Assembly (NCBI RefSeq): GCF_041262565.1
Contig: NZ_JBGCCJ010000001.1
Coordinates: forward strand, 1,984,001-2,048,000
DNA: 64,000 bases
Source of the DNA: Leifsonia sp. EB41
GTDB lineage: Bacteria; Actinomycetota; Actinomycetes; Actinomycetales; Microbacteriaceae
Reading direction: 5' to 3'
Shown here: piece by piece, positions 25,452-34,440 of the stretch
Layout: each line of letters opens with the position of its first letter
How positions within the stretch are numbered: position 1 is the first letter of the stretch
Translations under genes and position numbers: made by a program
Notes under the pieces: model-generated
What the model saw: only the letters and a program-made list of their open reading frames with translations
Told to the model about the DNA's origin: nothing
Databases searched by the model: none

Positions 25452-25533
25452 GCTGTACTCCCGTCGTCGGGGTGCGGCCGGATTCCGCCTAACCCGTCAT
25501 TGGATCGGTTGGTTGCGACGACTATACGGGATT

Positions 25534-25549
25534 TTGGTACCGGTATCAA
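25534..25549. promoter_or_regulatory. Operator shared within the Amadori cluster, copy 1
   Basis: TTGGTACCGGTATCAA, a near-perfect palindrome with a central CCGG, lies 83 bp before the binding-protein gene. The same 16 bases occur before the deglycase gene. It is a typical LacI-family site. Confidence 0.75.
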
Positions 25550-25624
25550 CATTGCCCAAAGTTTGTGTACGTCGCCCCGTAGACGCGAATAGGGACGTGC
25601 GTGGCTCCCGACGCCGGGCGGGCT

Positions 25625-26716
25625 TCAGCCGCGCCGGTCGGCCACGCTGTCCCGCTCGACGAAGGACGCCTGGAGCACGTGGGTCGCGAAGGGGGCGTCG
25701 TTGCCCGCGACACGTGCGAGCAGGCATTCTGCGGCCAGCTCGCCGAGTTGATGCATCGGCTGGGCGACCACGGACATCGGCGGCGTCATGACGCTGGCCC
25801 AGGAGCTGTCGTCGAACCCAATCATTGAGACATCGTCCGGGCAGCGCAGGCCGCGCTGACGGATGGCGCGCAGCGAGCCCGTGAGCGCGTCGGTCTCCGT
25901 CGCGAAGATCGCCGTCGGCGCGTCGCTGAGCGATAGCATCCCGAGCACGGCCCGCGTCGCCTGCGACTCGTTCTTGACCACATGCGTGACCAGCCCAGTG
26001 TCGAACGGGATGCCCGCGAGCTCTAGCGCGTCGAGATAGCCGAGCAGACGCTCGCCGTCCGACCACAGCGCGTGGTCGATGATCCGGCGTAGGTCGTCCG
26101 CGTCCGCGGCGGGCTCGTTGGTCACCGGGCCCCAGACGAACGCGATCCGGCGGTGCCCGTTCTCGATGAGGGAGGTGACCGCCGCGCGCGAGGCCTCGCG
26201 GTTGTTGACGACGACGGCGTCCGCCTCCACCGTGTCGACGAGGCGGTCGAGCAGCACGATCGGGATCTCGCGCTTCGCGACGATGTCCAGATGCGGGAGC
26301 GGATCGCGCCGGCCGGCGGCTGGCGCGAGGACGATGCCGTCCACCTGCTTGTCGACGAGCACGTCGATCGCGGCCGCCTCCCGCTGCAGGCTCTCGTCCG
26401 TGCTCAGCACGAGCACGTCGTAGTCGGATTTGCGCGCGGCGTCCGTGAGGCCGCGCAACACGCCGGCGAAGAACGGGTTGCCGACGTCGGCGAGCACCAC
26501 ACCCAGCGTGCGGGTCTCCCCCGTCGTCATGCTGCGCGCGATCGAATTCGGCCGATAGCCGAGCTCGTTCGCCGCAGCTAGGATCCGGTCACGGGTCTTC
26601 GGGCTCACCGAGCCGTAACCTCCCAGCGTGCGGGCGACCGTCGCGCGGCCGACGCCGGCAGCCGCCGCCACCTCCGAGATAGTCGGCGACGGCGTCCGCT
26701 CATGCTCCGTGGACAT
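25625..26716 (-). CDS. LacI family transcriptional regulator of the Amadori cluster
   Basis: A 363-residue LacI regulator with HTH TISEVAAAAGVGRATVARTL and hinge YRPNSIARSM. Its ligand-binding domain starts TLGVVLADVGNPFFAGVLRG and includes the C-terminal DDVSMIGFDDSSW. It sits between the kinase gene (36 bp upstream) and the transporter operon, and two identical 16-bp operators flank this arrangement. It probably represses both units until the imported compound or its phosphate is present. ATG 26716 follows AAAGGGG; a GTG two codons earlier is possible. Confidence 0.9.
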   Translation of the reverse strand: MSTEHERTPSPTISEVAAAAGVGRATVARTLGGYGSVSPKTRDRILAAANELGYRPNSIARSMTTGETRTLGVVLADVGNPFFAGVLRGLTDAARKSDYDVLVLSTDESLQREAAAIDVLVDKQVDGIVLAPAAGRRDPLPHLDIVAKREIPIVLLDRLVDTVEADAVVVNNREASRAAVTSLIENGHRRIAFVWGPVTNEPAADADDLRRIIDHALWSDGERLLGYLDALELAGIPFDTGLVTHVVKNESQATRAVLGMLSLSDAPTAIFATETDALTGSLRAIRQRGLRCPDDVSMIGFDDSSWASVMTPPMSVVAQPMHQLGELAAECLLARVAGNDAPFATHVLQASFVERDSVADRRG

Positions 26717-26752
26717 CGCCACCCCTTTCTGATCCGGGGTTGGCTCACGCCC

Positions 26753-27673
26753 TCACCCGGCGTCGCCGGCCGACCGCGTCACGGCCCCGGCTGCGTCCAC
26801 TGCTGCGTCGATGGGGCGACCGTGTCCGAAGGCCCCTTCGACGCTGCACTGCTGCGCCGCGAACTGTGCGGCCCGCCGCATGGATCGGTGCAGCGCGGCG
26901 CCGCCCGGCCGGGCATTCCTGCGCCACCCGGATCGGAGCAATTCAACCACGAACGCGCTCAGGTAGGCGTCGCCGCACCCCATAGTGTCGACGAGGGGGC
27001 CTTTCATCGGGGCCGCATCCGAGTAGTAGTACGCCTCGCCGTCGAACAGCACCGCGCCGCCTGCGCCCTGGGTGCCGAGAACGAGCGACGGGCCGTGCGA
27101 AGCGACGCGACGCAGTTCGGACCAGGTCTCCGTCCGCGGCAGCGGGCCGAGCGACACGAGCGCGAGGTCGATCCACGGGCCGACCGTGTCGAGGTACTCC
27201 GGAGTGCGGTACTCGGGTTCGGAGGAGAAGTCGTATGAGCGCAGGGATCGGGTGGCGCCGAGCTTAGGCAGCTCGGGGACGACCCCGGAGTATGCGCTGG
27301 AGTGGATGAGATGGAATCCTGCCGCGTAGCGCACGTCGTCGTCGTCCAGCACCAGAGGATCACTTATCGTGACCCCGCCCTCGTTCCAGCCGAGGAAGCG
27401 CCGCTCGCCGTCGACCGTCTCGATCTCGGTCACGCCGTTCGGACCGGGGCGCACCGGGGATCGTGAGGTATTGACCCCGGATTCCTCGATCGCGCCCCGG
27501 ACGAAACGGCCGTGCGCATCGTCGCCGAAGACCCCCAGATACGCCGCCTCGGCGCCGAGCTGCCGGGAGAAGACGGCGACATTGACGGCGTTTCCTCCCG
27601 GATACTCGACCCCGCGGTCGATGAAGCGGTCGACGATGTTGTCCCCGAGGCCGAGGACGCGCACTGTGCTCAT
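26753..27673 (-). CDS. PfkB family sugar kinase, fructosamine kinase (FrlD)-like
   Basis: A 306-residue PfkB kinase. The N-terminus GLGDNIVDRF and PGGNAVNVAVFSRQLG (residues 25-40) match the pattern of FrlD-type fructoselysine 6-kinases more than ribokinase. Near residue 230 DTMGCGDAYLSAF supplies the anion hole and catalytic Asp (GCGD in place of the usual GAGD). The expected reaction is ATP-dependent 6-phosphorylation of a fructosamine after uptake. It starts seven bases after the deglycase gene with GAGG upstream, so the two form an operon. Substrate is inferred from neighbours. Confidence 0.82.
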   Translation of the reverse strand: MSTVRVLGLGDNIVDRFIDRGVEYPGGNAVNVAVFSRQLGAEAAYLGVFGDDAHGRFVRGAIEESGVNTSRSPVRPGPNGVTEIETVDGERRFLGWNEGGVTISDPLVLDDDDVRYAAGFHLIHSSAYSGVVPELPKLGATRSLRSYDFSSEPEYRTPEYLDTVGPWIDLALVSLGPLPRTETWSELRRVASHGPSLVLGTQGAGGAVLFDGEAYYYSDAAPMKGPLVDTMGCGDAYLSAFVVELLRSGWRRNARPGGAALHRSMRRAAQFAAQQCSVEGAFGHGRPIDAAVDAAGAVTRSAGDAG

Positions 27674-27680
27674 CGATACC

Positions 27681-28682
27681 TCAGTACGCCACGACGCGGT
27701 AGTAGCGGCGCAGGTCGAGCGAGTGGTCGCGCACCTTGGCGAGATGCTTGCTGAACCGGTCGACGACCGCGTCGGCGACCATCGGCGCAAGCAGTCCACG
27801 GAACTCATCGCTCACGCCGGGCAGGTCGTAGTCCTTCGTGTCAATGACGGTCACGTCGTTGCTGTACTCCTTCGAGAACGAGATCACCCGGTCGGTGAGC
27901 GGGCGCGTCTCGTCTTCACCGGCAAATACGATGATGCTGGTGTCCTTCTCGATGAGCTCGAGCGAGCCGTGGAAGAACTCCGCGGCGTGGACACGCGTGG
28001 TGGTGAGCCACTGCATCTCCTCGAGGATGCACATCGAGTAGAGGTACGTGAAACCCCAGAGCTGGCCGGAGCCGGTCAGGAAGTGGTAGTCGGTCTCGGC
28101 GTGCTTCTCGGCGAACGCCTTGCCGATCTCATCGGCCTGCTTCGTGACGGCGACCAGGGCGTCTGGGATCGCCTCGAGGTCGGCTACGAGCCTGTCGTAG
28201 CCGTCGAACTCGCCGCGCAGCGAGAGCAACTTGGCGCCGAAGGTGAGGAACTGGACGTCGAAGGGCCACGCCTTCGGCGCGGACAGGAGCACCTCGTCGA
28301 CCGCAGAGGCGATCGGGCTGTCCCCTTGACCTGTGAACCCGATGGTGAGCGCGCCCTTCTCGCGGGCGAACTCGACGCAGTCGAGGATGTCCTCAGTCGT
28401 GCCCGAGACGGAGGCGAAGATAGCGACGGAGTCGGGGCCGAACTGCGGGTCGGGTGCGAGCGCGAACTCCTTGCCGATCACGGCGCGCACCGGGAACGAC
28501 GAGCGCGTTTGGAAGAAGCGCTCGTACGGCAGTGCGGCGGCATAGGTGCCGCCCGCGCCGATGAAGTAGATGTTTTTCCAGCGGCCGGCGGCGACTCGCT
28601 CGGCGAGTGCCTCGATCTGCGGCCGGAGCGCGACGGTGCTCCGCACCTGCTCCAGGAACTCCTCTTCGTTGAAGCCCAGCAT
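27681..28682 (-). CDS. SIS domain protein, fructosamine-6-phosphate deglycase (FrlB)-like
   Basis: A 333-residue protein with two SIS domains. The first begins NIYFIGAGGTYAAALPYERF near residue 40 and includes SVSGTTEDILDC near residue 93. The second carries HAAEFFHGSLELIE around residues 231-244, matching the Glu and His positions of FrlB/FraB deglycases (GEFRHGPLEIVE). The C-terminus LRRYYRVVAY also resembles the RRYYGGLVEY end of E. coli FrlB. Expected reaction: cleavage of a 6-phospho-fructosamine to glucose 6-phosphate and free amine. The first gene of its operon, with a LacI operator just upstream. Confidence 0.85.
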   Translation of the reverse strand: MLGFNEEEFLEQVRSTVALRPQIEALAERVAAGRWKNIYFIGAGGTYAAALPYERFFQTRSSFPVRAVIGKEFALAPDPQFGPDSVAIFASVSGTTEDILDCVEFAREKGALTIGFTGQGDSPIASAVDEVLLSAPKAWPFDVQFLTFGAKLLSLRGEFDGYDRLVADLEAIPDALVAVTKQADEIGKAFAEKHAETDYHFLTGSGQLWGFTYLYSMCILEEMQWLTTTRVHAAEFFHGSLELIEKDTSIIVFAGEDETRPLTDRVISFSKEYSNDVTVIDTKDYDLPGVSDEFRGLLAPMVADAVVDRFSKHLAKVRDHSLDLRRYYRVVAY

Positions 28683-28706
28683 CTGTCTCCCTTCACCGAT
28701 CCATTT

Positions 28707-28722
28707 TTGGTACCGGTATCAA
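28707..28722. promoter_or_regulatory. Operator shared within the Amadori cluster, copy 2
   Basis: TTGGTACCGGTATCAA, identical to the site before the transporter operon, 25 bp upstream of the FrlB-like start codon. The position could block promoter access or early elongation. Confidence 0.75.
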
Positions 28723-28930
28723 TATGTCTCAATGCTGGCATAGAGTCGCCGGGGAGGCAAGCGGAAGTGCAGAGGACCGGACGTCTCCATTGCCCGGTGA
28801 CGTCGCGCGGGGCGGCGGGGTTAATCGCCGATCAGCACCTCCGGAGCGGGCCGCCCAGTACAGGCGCACGCCAGCCCGGCTGTCGTCCGGTCTCGGCCCG
28901 AGCTGCGCTCACTTGGTCAAGAAGCTCAGG

Positions 28931-30997
28931 TCAGGGGCGACGAGCCCCGCGACGATTCGGCTGCTCGATCGGAGCCGCGTCCACGAAGGTCCGTGCCATC
29001 GTTCGCCCGTCGACGGTCAGCCACAGGTGCAGCCTGGCCGAGCCGTCGGGCGCCGGAACCGTCAGCACGGCGGCGTCGCTGAGGCGGTACGGTGCCGCGG
29101 AGACGGGAGCGGACGCAGCAGCTCCCGCCCTGCCCGACAACGTCGACCCTGCGGCACCCCAGGCCGCGTGCACCACGCCCTCGACGTCGGTCACCCCGAG
29201 GTGCGACACGTGCACGGACACCGTCAGCGGCTCTACGGGCACCGGGATGTCGGCGCCGGCGTGGGCCGGGACCACATCGACCACCAGCACCGTGGAGCCG
29301 AAGGAGTCCGCGGGGTTGAGGCCGCCGAGGTCTTTGCTGCGGCGGTCGGCATCGAGCAGGCCGGCCATCTCGTGCTCGACATCGGTGAGCTCGGTGTAGA
29401 CGTAACCGGCGAAGCGGTCGTGGCGGCGGATCTCCTGGGTCTGCCAGCGGACGTGCCAGGCGCGCTCCAGGCTGGTGAAGCCCGCGCCGAACTCGCTGTT
29501 GAGGATGGGGACCCCGGTTCGGGGGAAGTCCGGCGAGCCGTAGAAGGACTTGTCGACGATGAAGTCGGGGCCGAGCTTGACCTCGAACGTCTCGCGCTCC
29601 CCCGCGGCCAGCTCCGCCAGGTTGCGCGCCCAGTTCGCCGGGTTCTCGTCGTAGTAGTGCCAGTCGACGAGGTCGGTGCGGACGTGCGCCCAGCCGGAGT
29701 TCTCCACGATCGGGCGGGTGTCGTCGAGCGCCCTCATGGTCTCGTAGGCGTGCACGGCGGCGGCCGCGCGTTCGGGGCTACCGGGGATGTCCCAGTCCAG
29801 CCCCCACTCCTCGTTGTAGAGACCCCAGACGATGATCGACGGGTGGTTCCCGTCGCGCGAGACCAGCCCGGGGAGCTGCGCCTCGAACGCCTCGGCCGCC
29901 TCCGTGCTGAACCGGCTGGGGCACGGCGGCTCGGCCCACACCAGCATCCCGGTGCGGTCGGCGTAGTCGAGCCACAGCGGCTCCTCGAACTTGAGGTGCT
30001 TGCGCACCAGGTTGAAGCCCAGCTCTCGGGCGAGCTCGATGTCGCGGACGAGCGCGTCGGCGTCCGGCGCGGTGAAGCCGGTGCGCGGCCAGTAGCCCTG
30101 ATCGAGGACCCCGCGCAGGTAGAAGCGCTCGCCGTTGAGGTACAGCGCCTCGCCGCGGGTCTCCATGCGGCGCAGGCCTCCGGTGACGGTCAGCCGGTCG
30201 GCCCTCTCGCCGTCGCCCAGGGTGAGCGCGATCGCATAGAGGTGCGGATCGTCGGGGCTCCAGAGCCGCGGCGCCGTGAGCTCGATGCGGCCGCGGAAGC
30301 GGCCTCCGGAGACGGGCAGCTCGATCCGGCTCCCGGCGACCTCGGCCACGACGTGGAGGCCGTCCGCCGGGTCGCCGGCGATGGCGCCCTCCAGGTCGAA
30401 GCCGGTGAGCGAGTCGCCGCGCACCGAGATGTCCGCGACATAGCTGCGGCCCCGCGCCTCCAGCCAGACGCTCTGCCAGATGCCGGAGGTGGGCGTGAAG
30501 GCGACGCCGTCGTAATCGTCGCGCGGGATGGAGCGCTGCTTGCCGTGCGGCAGGGCGCGCTTGTCCGCGGGCGCGTCGACTTCTACCTGCAGTTCGGCGG
30601 ACCCGCCCGGCGCCAGCAGGCCGGTGACGTCGAACTCGAACGAGCTGTGCCCTCCGGAGTGCCGGCCGACCTCCACACCGTCGATCGACACCGTCGCGTG
30701 ATGGTGCACCGCGCCGAAGCACAGCACGATCCGGCGGCCCGCCCATCCGGCCGGGGCGACGATCGTGCGCCGGTACACGGCGTGCTCGAGCCAGGTGCGC
30801 TGCACTCCGGAGGCCTCGGTCTCCCAGGCGAACGGCACCACGATCTCGTCGGGGGTGCGCTCGTCGCCTTCGAAGCTCCAGCGTCCGTTGAGGCTCAGCC
30901 AGTCCGCCGACCGGTCCCGGTCGGGACGGGGGTACTCGGGCCTCGGAACGTCGAGGCCGGCGGCGGTGAGGTCGACAGCGGGTTCTGCGATGGTCAT
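28931..30997 (-). CDS. Glycoside hydrolase family 2 protein
   Basis: A 688-residue GH2 enzyme. The N-terminal jelly-roll sugar-binding domain includes PFAWETEASGVQRTWLEHAVYRR-type sequence (residues about 55-78), then an immunoglobulin-like domain, then the TIM barrel. Two catalytic glutamates are recognisable: acid/base in GLYNEEWG near residue 394 and nucleophile in NSEFGAGF near residue 498. No signal peptide, so it acts in the cytoplasm on imported oligosaccharide or glycoside. Length is between beta-glucuronidase and small beta-galactosidases; substrate cannot be fixed. It follows the transporter genes by only four bases. Confidence 0.92.
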   Translation of the reverse strand: MTIAEPAVDLTAAGLDVPRPEYPRPDRDRSADWLSLNGRWSFEGDERTPDEIVVPFAWETEASGVQRTWLEHAVYRRTIVAPAGWAGRRIVLCFGAVHHHATVSIDGVEVGRHSGGHSSFEFDVTGLLAPGGSAELQVEVDAPADKRALPHGKQRSIPRDDYDGVAFTPTSGIWQSVWLEARGRSYVADISVRGDSLTGFDLEGAIAGDPADGLHVVAEVAGSRIELPVSGGRFRGRIELTAPRLWSPDDPHLYAIALTLGDGERADRLTVTGGLRRMETRGEALYLNGERFYLRGVLDQGYWPRTGFTAPDADALVRDIELARELGFNLVRKHLKFEEPLWLDYADRTGMLVWAEPPCPSRFSTEAAEAFEAQLPGLVSRDGNHPSIIVWGLYNEEWGLDWDIPGSPERAAAAVHAYETMRALDDTRPIVENSGWAHVRTDLVDWHYYDENPANWARNLAELAAGERETFEVKLGPDFIVDKSFYGSPDFPRTGVPILNSEFGAGFTSLERAWHVRWQTQEIRRHDRFAGYVYTELTDVEHEMAGLLDADRRSKDLGGLNPADSFGSTVLVVDVVPAHAGADIPVPVEPLTVSVHVSHLGVTDVEGVVHAAWGAAGSTLSGRAGAAASAPVSAAPYRLSDAAVLTVPAPDGSARLHLWLTVDGRTMARTFVDAAPIEQPNRRGARRP

Positions 30998-31001
30998 GGA
31001 G

Positions 31002-31943
31002 TCAGCCCTTTACGCTTCCGGCGAGGATGCCGTTGATGAAGTGCTTCTGCAGCACGATGAACAGGATGAGGAGGGGGATGAGGGCGACGGTCGCCGCGGC
31101 GAGCAGTTCGCCGGTGACGGTCGCGTAGTCGGCGCCGACCTTGTTGCCCGAGATGTTCTGGGCGAGCGTCGAGAGCACCACCTGCAGGGTCGCCATCCGG
31201 CTGGAGCTCGCGACGACGACCGGCCAGACGAAGTCGTTGTAGATGTTCATGATGGTCAGCACCGCGAGTCCGGCCAGGCCCGGGCGGATCACGGGCACGA
31301 TCACGCGCCAGAAGATCCCGAACTCGCCGCAGCCGTCGACCCGGGCCGCGTCCAGCAGTTCGTCGGGCACGGCGGCGATGACCTGCCGCATCCAGAAGAT
31401 CGCGAACGCGTCGACGGAACCGGGGAGGATGAGCGCCTGGTAGGTGTTCACCCACCCGAGCTCCTTCATCTCCAGCAGCAGCGGGATGATGAGCACGATC
31501 GTCGGCAGCATCAGGGTCAGCAGCACCGCGCCGAAGATCAGGTTCTTGCCGCGGAAGTCGTACTTCGCGAACGCGTACGCGGCGAGCGGCGCGAAGAAGA
31601 GCGTGATCGCGCCCTTCACGAGCAGCACGACCCCGGTGTTGAGGAATCCGGAGCCGATCGGGACGTCCTGGATCATGCCCCGGAAGTTGTCGAGGGTGAA
31701 ACCGGAGAAGCCGAGCGGGTCGCGGATGATCTCCGCCGCAGGCTTGAACGAGGAGACGATGGCCCAGGCGACGGGCGCGAGGAACGCCACCGTCAGCACG
31801 AGCAGGAAGACGTGCGAGCCGAGGTGGAGGCTGCGCCTCCTCCGGGGACGGCCGGTGGCTCCCTGATCAGGCGTCGGGGACTCGGCGCGCTCGGACGTGG
31901 AGGCGGTGCGCGCCGGCGCGCTGCGGATATCGAGGTCGGCCAT
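31002..31943 (-). CDS. Carbohydrate ABC transporter permease (MalG-type), GH2 cluster
   Basis: A 313-residue MalG-type permease with a 35-residue basic and polar N-terminus before six membrane helices. The ATPase-contact loop reads ELLDAARVDGCGEFGIFWRV near residue 205. The C-terminus HFINGILAGSVKG is typical. It sits three bases after the MalF-type gene and four before the GH2 gene, so transport and hydrolysis are probably co-expressed. Confidence 0.92.
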   Translation of the reverse strand: MADLDIRSAPARTASTSERAESPTPDQGATGRPRRRRSLHLGSHVFLLVLTVAFLAPVAWAIVSSFKPAAEIIRDPLGFSGFTLDNFRGMIQDVPIGSGFLNTGVVLLVKGAITLFFAPLAAYAFAKYDFRGKNLIFGAVLLTLMLPTIVLIIPLLLEMKELGWVNTYQALILPGSVDAFAIFWMRQVIAAVPDELLDAARVDGCGEFGIFWRVIVPVIRPGLAGLAVLTIMNIYNDFVWPVVVASSSRMATLQVVLSTLAQNISGNKVGADYATVTGELLAAATVALIPLLILFIVLQKHFINGILAGSVKG

Positions 31944-31946
31944 CGG

Positions 31947-32870
31947 TCAGTCCTTGGCTCGCAGGAGGCGGACGAACACGAGCGAGAGCGCCATGACGAC
32001 GATCACGAGCAGGAACGAGTTGGCCGCTCCTGTGCCCAGGTCCGCCCGGGTGATGTGGTTGTAGAGGTAGAGCCCGGCGGTGGTGGTCGACCCGTACGGG
32101 CCGCCCTGGGTCACCACGTAGGGCTCGGCGAACATCTGGAACACCGCGAGGGTCTGCAGCACCACGCAGAACATCAGCGAGCGGCGCAGCAGCGGCACCG
32201 TGATGCTCCAGAGCTGCCGGATGCGACCGGCGCCGTCGAGGGATCCGGCCTCGTAGAGGCTGGTGTCGATCGACTGGAGGCCGGACAGCAGGATGATGAC
32301 GACGAACCCGGTGGTCTTCCAGAGGAAGAGGAGGGCGAGCGTCGGCTTCGCCCAGGCGCTCGTCACCAGCCAGCCGATGTGCGGCAGGCCGACCGCGCCG
32401 AGCACCGCGTTCACCGCACCGTAGTTCTGGTCGAACAGCACGATCCAGATCTGCGCGACGGCGACGAGCGGCGTCACGAACGGGACGATGAACGCCACCC
32501 GGTAGAACCCGCGCAGCCGGAGCCTCGAGGTGTTCAGCAGCACGGCGATGACCACGGAGACGACGAGCTGGATCGGGACGATCAGCAGCCAGAGGATCCC
32601 GGAGTTCGCCAGAGACGACCAGAAGTCGGGGCTGCCGAGCAGGTAGGCGTAGTTGCCGAGACCGACCCACTCCGCCGCGCCGGCACCGTGCCAGTCCGTG
32701 AAGCTCAGGCGCAGGGTGAACACGAGCGGGTAGATGCTGAACGCGAGGAAGATCGCGACGAACGGGAGCACGAACAGGTAGGGGGCGAGCCGGCGCCGCC
32801 AGGGCAGGCCGCGCCCGCGGCGCGTTCTGCCGAGGCCGGTCGCCTGCGGTGCTGTCAGTGTGGTCGTCAC
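31947..32870 (-). CDS. Carbohydrate ABC transporter permease (MalF-type), GH2 cluster
   Basis: A 307-residue MalF-type permease. The first helix reads YLFVLPFVAIFLAFSIYPLV near residues 30-50, and the EAA loop SLYEAGSLDGAGRIRQLWSI lies near residue 215. It lies between the binding-protein gene and the MalG-type gene in the GH2 operon. Like the other sugar transporters here it lacks its own ATPase gene. Confidence 0.92.
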   Translation of the reverse strand: MTTTLTAPQATGLGRTRRGRGLPWRRRLAPYLFVLPFVAIFLAFSIYPLVFTLRLSFTDWHGAGAAEWVGLGNYAYLLGSPDFWSSLANSGILWLLIVPIQLVVSVVIAVLLNTSRLRLRGFYRVAFIVPFVTPLVAVAQIWIVLFDQNYGAVNAVLGAVGLPHIGWLVTSAWAKPTLALLFLWKTTGFVVIILLSGLQSIDTSLYEAGSLDGAGRIRQLWSITVPLLRRSLMFCVVLQTLAVFQMFAEPYVVTQGGPYGSTTTAGLYLYNHITRADLGTGAANSFLLVIVVMALSLVFVRLLRAKD

Positions 32871-32918
32871 GTCATGTCCTCGTGGTGCGTGCGTTCGGCG
32901 GAGGGGTCGGTCCGGCCG

Positions 32919-34301
32919 CTACTTGCGGTCGATCAGGTTGGTCTGGATGTCCGTCGACGACTGGTCGATGACCTGCTTGGGCGTCATCGTCCCGTCGAGC
33001 ATCTTCTGGAGGTCGTTGCCGAGGTAGTCCACGGCCCCGGTCCACCAGGACGGGATCGGTGCGCCGCCCGGGATCTGCTTGCCCGCCTTGATCGCCGTGC
33101 TCCACAGGTCCTGATCGCCCATCGCCGAGATCGGCTTGAACAGCGGCTTCGCCGGGTCGGCGGCGGGCTGGTAGGCGGGGACGGAGGTGTTGAGGCCTCC
33201 CGGGTAGACGCTGTTCGAGCCGTAGACGGCGGTGTAGCCGGCCTTGTCGAACATCAGGAACTTGTAGAACAGCCAGGCGAGCTGCGAGTTCTTGCCGTCC
33301 TTGGGCAGCACGAACGACGATCCGCCCATCGCGCCGCTGCGGGCGCCGCCGCTCGACCATGCCGGCAGCGACATGGCGCGCCAGTCGCCGACCGTGGTCT
33401 TCAGCTGCTGCTGGGGCGCGAAGTCGAACCACTGCGCCCACGGGTAGAAGACTTCGCTGCTGGAGTCGAGGGCCCCGATGTCGCTGGGGCTGAGGTACTC
33501 GGCGCGCGTGCCCAGGCCCTGCTTCTGCACCGAGTCGAGCCAGGTCAGGATCTTCGTGTACTGCGGGGAGTCGAGGCGGAGCTTGCCATCGGGGCCGGCG
33601 AGGCTGGTGCCGAGCTGGCTCGCGTACATCTCCAGCTGGAGCTGGCCGAGGAATGTGCTCTGCTCCAGGTGGATCGGCTTGGCCCCCGGCTTGTACGCCT
33701 GGTACTTCTTCGCCGCGGCGATCAGGTCGTCATACGTGCGGATGCCGCTCGGATCGATCCCGGCGGCGCTCAGGGCCTTGGCGTTGTAGAACAGGAGGCC
33801 GGGGTCGAGGTCGAACGGGACGCCGTAGATGCCGCCCTTGACCGTGTTGACGTCGACCTTCTGCTTGGCGATGTCCTTCGTGTAGGGCGCGAGCACGTCC
33901 TTCAGGTTCCAGAGGTAGTCGACGTAGCCTCCGACCTTGGCGTCGTCGAGGAACACCCCGTCCGGCACGTCGGTGCCCGTGATGAGCGTGTTCTGAAGCT
34001 TGTTGTCGATGTCGACGGCCTCGTGCTTGACGGTGATGCCCGGGTAGACCTTGTTGAAGTCCTTGATCGCGGCGTCGAACACCTTGAACAGGTCGCCGGA
34101 GCGGTCCCAGATGGTGATCGTGCCCTTCGGCGAGCTCGCGGTGGGGGCCGTGAGGACCGAGGTGTCGGACGTGGAGGTGGAGGCGCTGCCGGAGCCGATC
34201 TCCGGGCCGCAGCCGCTCAGGCCGACGGCGATGAGCGCCGCGGTGGCCACGGCCGCGACGCGGACTGCAGCGCCGCGGGCGTTGCGTGGGGTGGGCTTCA
34301 T
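32919..34301 (-). CDS. Extracellular solute-binding lipoprotein (family 1), GH2 cluster
   Basis: A 460-residue binding protein. A lysine/arginine start (MKPTPRNARG), hydrophobic stretch and lipobox VGLSGC near residue 30 mark a lipoprotein. The mature domain has GTITIWDRSGDLFKVFDAAI near residue 60 and GIYGVPFDLDPGLLFYNAKAL near residue 160. The ATG at 34301 follows AGGAG; the longer frame upstream runs through the operator region and is rejected. It heads the GH2 operon and faces a LacI gene across two operator-like repeats. Confidence 0.9.
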   Translation of the reverse strand: MKPTPRNARGAAVRVAAVATAALIAVGLSGCGPEIGSGSASTSTSDTSVLTAPTASSPKGTITIWDRSGDLFKVFDAAIKDFNKVYPGITVKHEAVDIDNKLQNTLITGTDVPDGVFLDDAKVGGYVDYLWNLKDVLAPYTKDIAKQKVDVNTVKGGIYGVPFDLDPGLLFYNAKALSAAGIDPSGIRTYDDLIAAAKKYQAYKPGAKPIHLEQSTFLGQLQLEMYASQLGTSLAGPDGKLRLDSPQYTKILTWLDSVQKQGLGTRAEYLSPSDIGALDSSSEVFYPWAQWFDFAPQQQLKTTVGDWRAMSLPAWSSGGARSGAMGGSSFVLPKDGKNSQLAWLFYKFLMFDKAGYTAVYGSNSVYPGGLNTSVPAYQPAADPAKPLFKPISAMGDQDLWSTAIKAGKQIPGGAPIPSWWTGAVDYLGNDLQKMLDGTMTPKQVIDQSSTDIQTNLIDRK

Positions 34302-34361
34302 GACACTCCTTTGTGCAAAATCGACGATACGTCGGCTGGGGGATCCGCTCGTCGCGGTGGT

Positions 34362-34379
34362 TTTGCCAACGTATGCAAA
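34362..34379. promoter_or_regulatory. Candidate LacI operator, GH2 cluster, site 1
   Basis: An imperfect palindrome, TTTGC at one end and GCAAA at the other around a central ACGT, in the region between the binding-protein and LacI genes. A further half-site TGCAAAA lies at 34314-34320. Confidence 0.55.
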
Positions 34380-34391
34380 CCATAACTCACA

Positions 34392-34408
34392 TTTGCAATC
34401 GTTGCAAA
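34392..34408. promoter_or_regulatory. Candidate LacI operator, GH2 cluster, site 2
   Basis: A perfect inverted repeat TTTGCAA-TCG-TTGCAAA, 33 bp before the LacI start codon. Shared half-site with site 1 (TTTGC/GCAAA) suggests the same regulator binds both and also represses its own gene. Confidence 0.65.
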
Positions 34409-34440
34409 CGATAAGATGTGGAAACTGCGAGAGGAGAGCC

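Noticed and set aside
28724-31036. Plus-strand open frame of 770 codons.
   Set aside because: Antisense of the GH2 gene, whose catalytic motifs are clear on the minus strand.
30765-34385. Plus-strand open frame of 1206 codons, the longest in the window.
   Set aside because: It runs antisense through the GH2 operon and is rich in Arg, His, Asp and Glu, as expected from the reverse of high-GC membrane and secreted protein genes.
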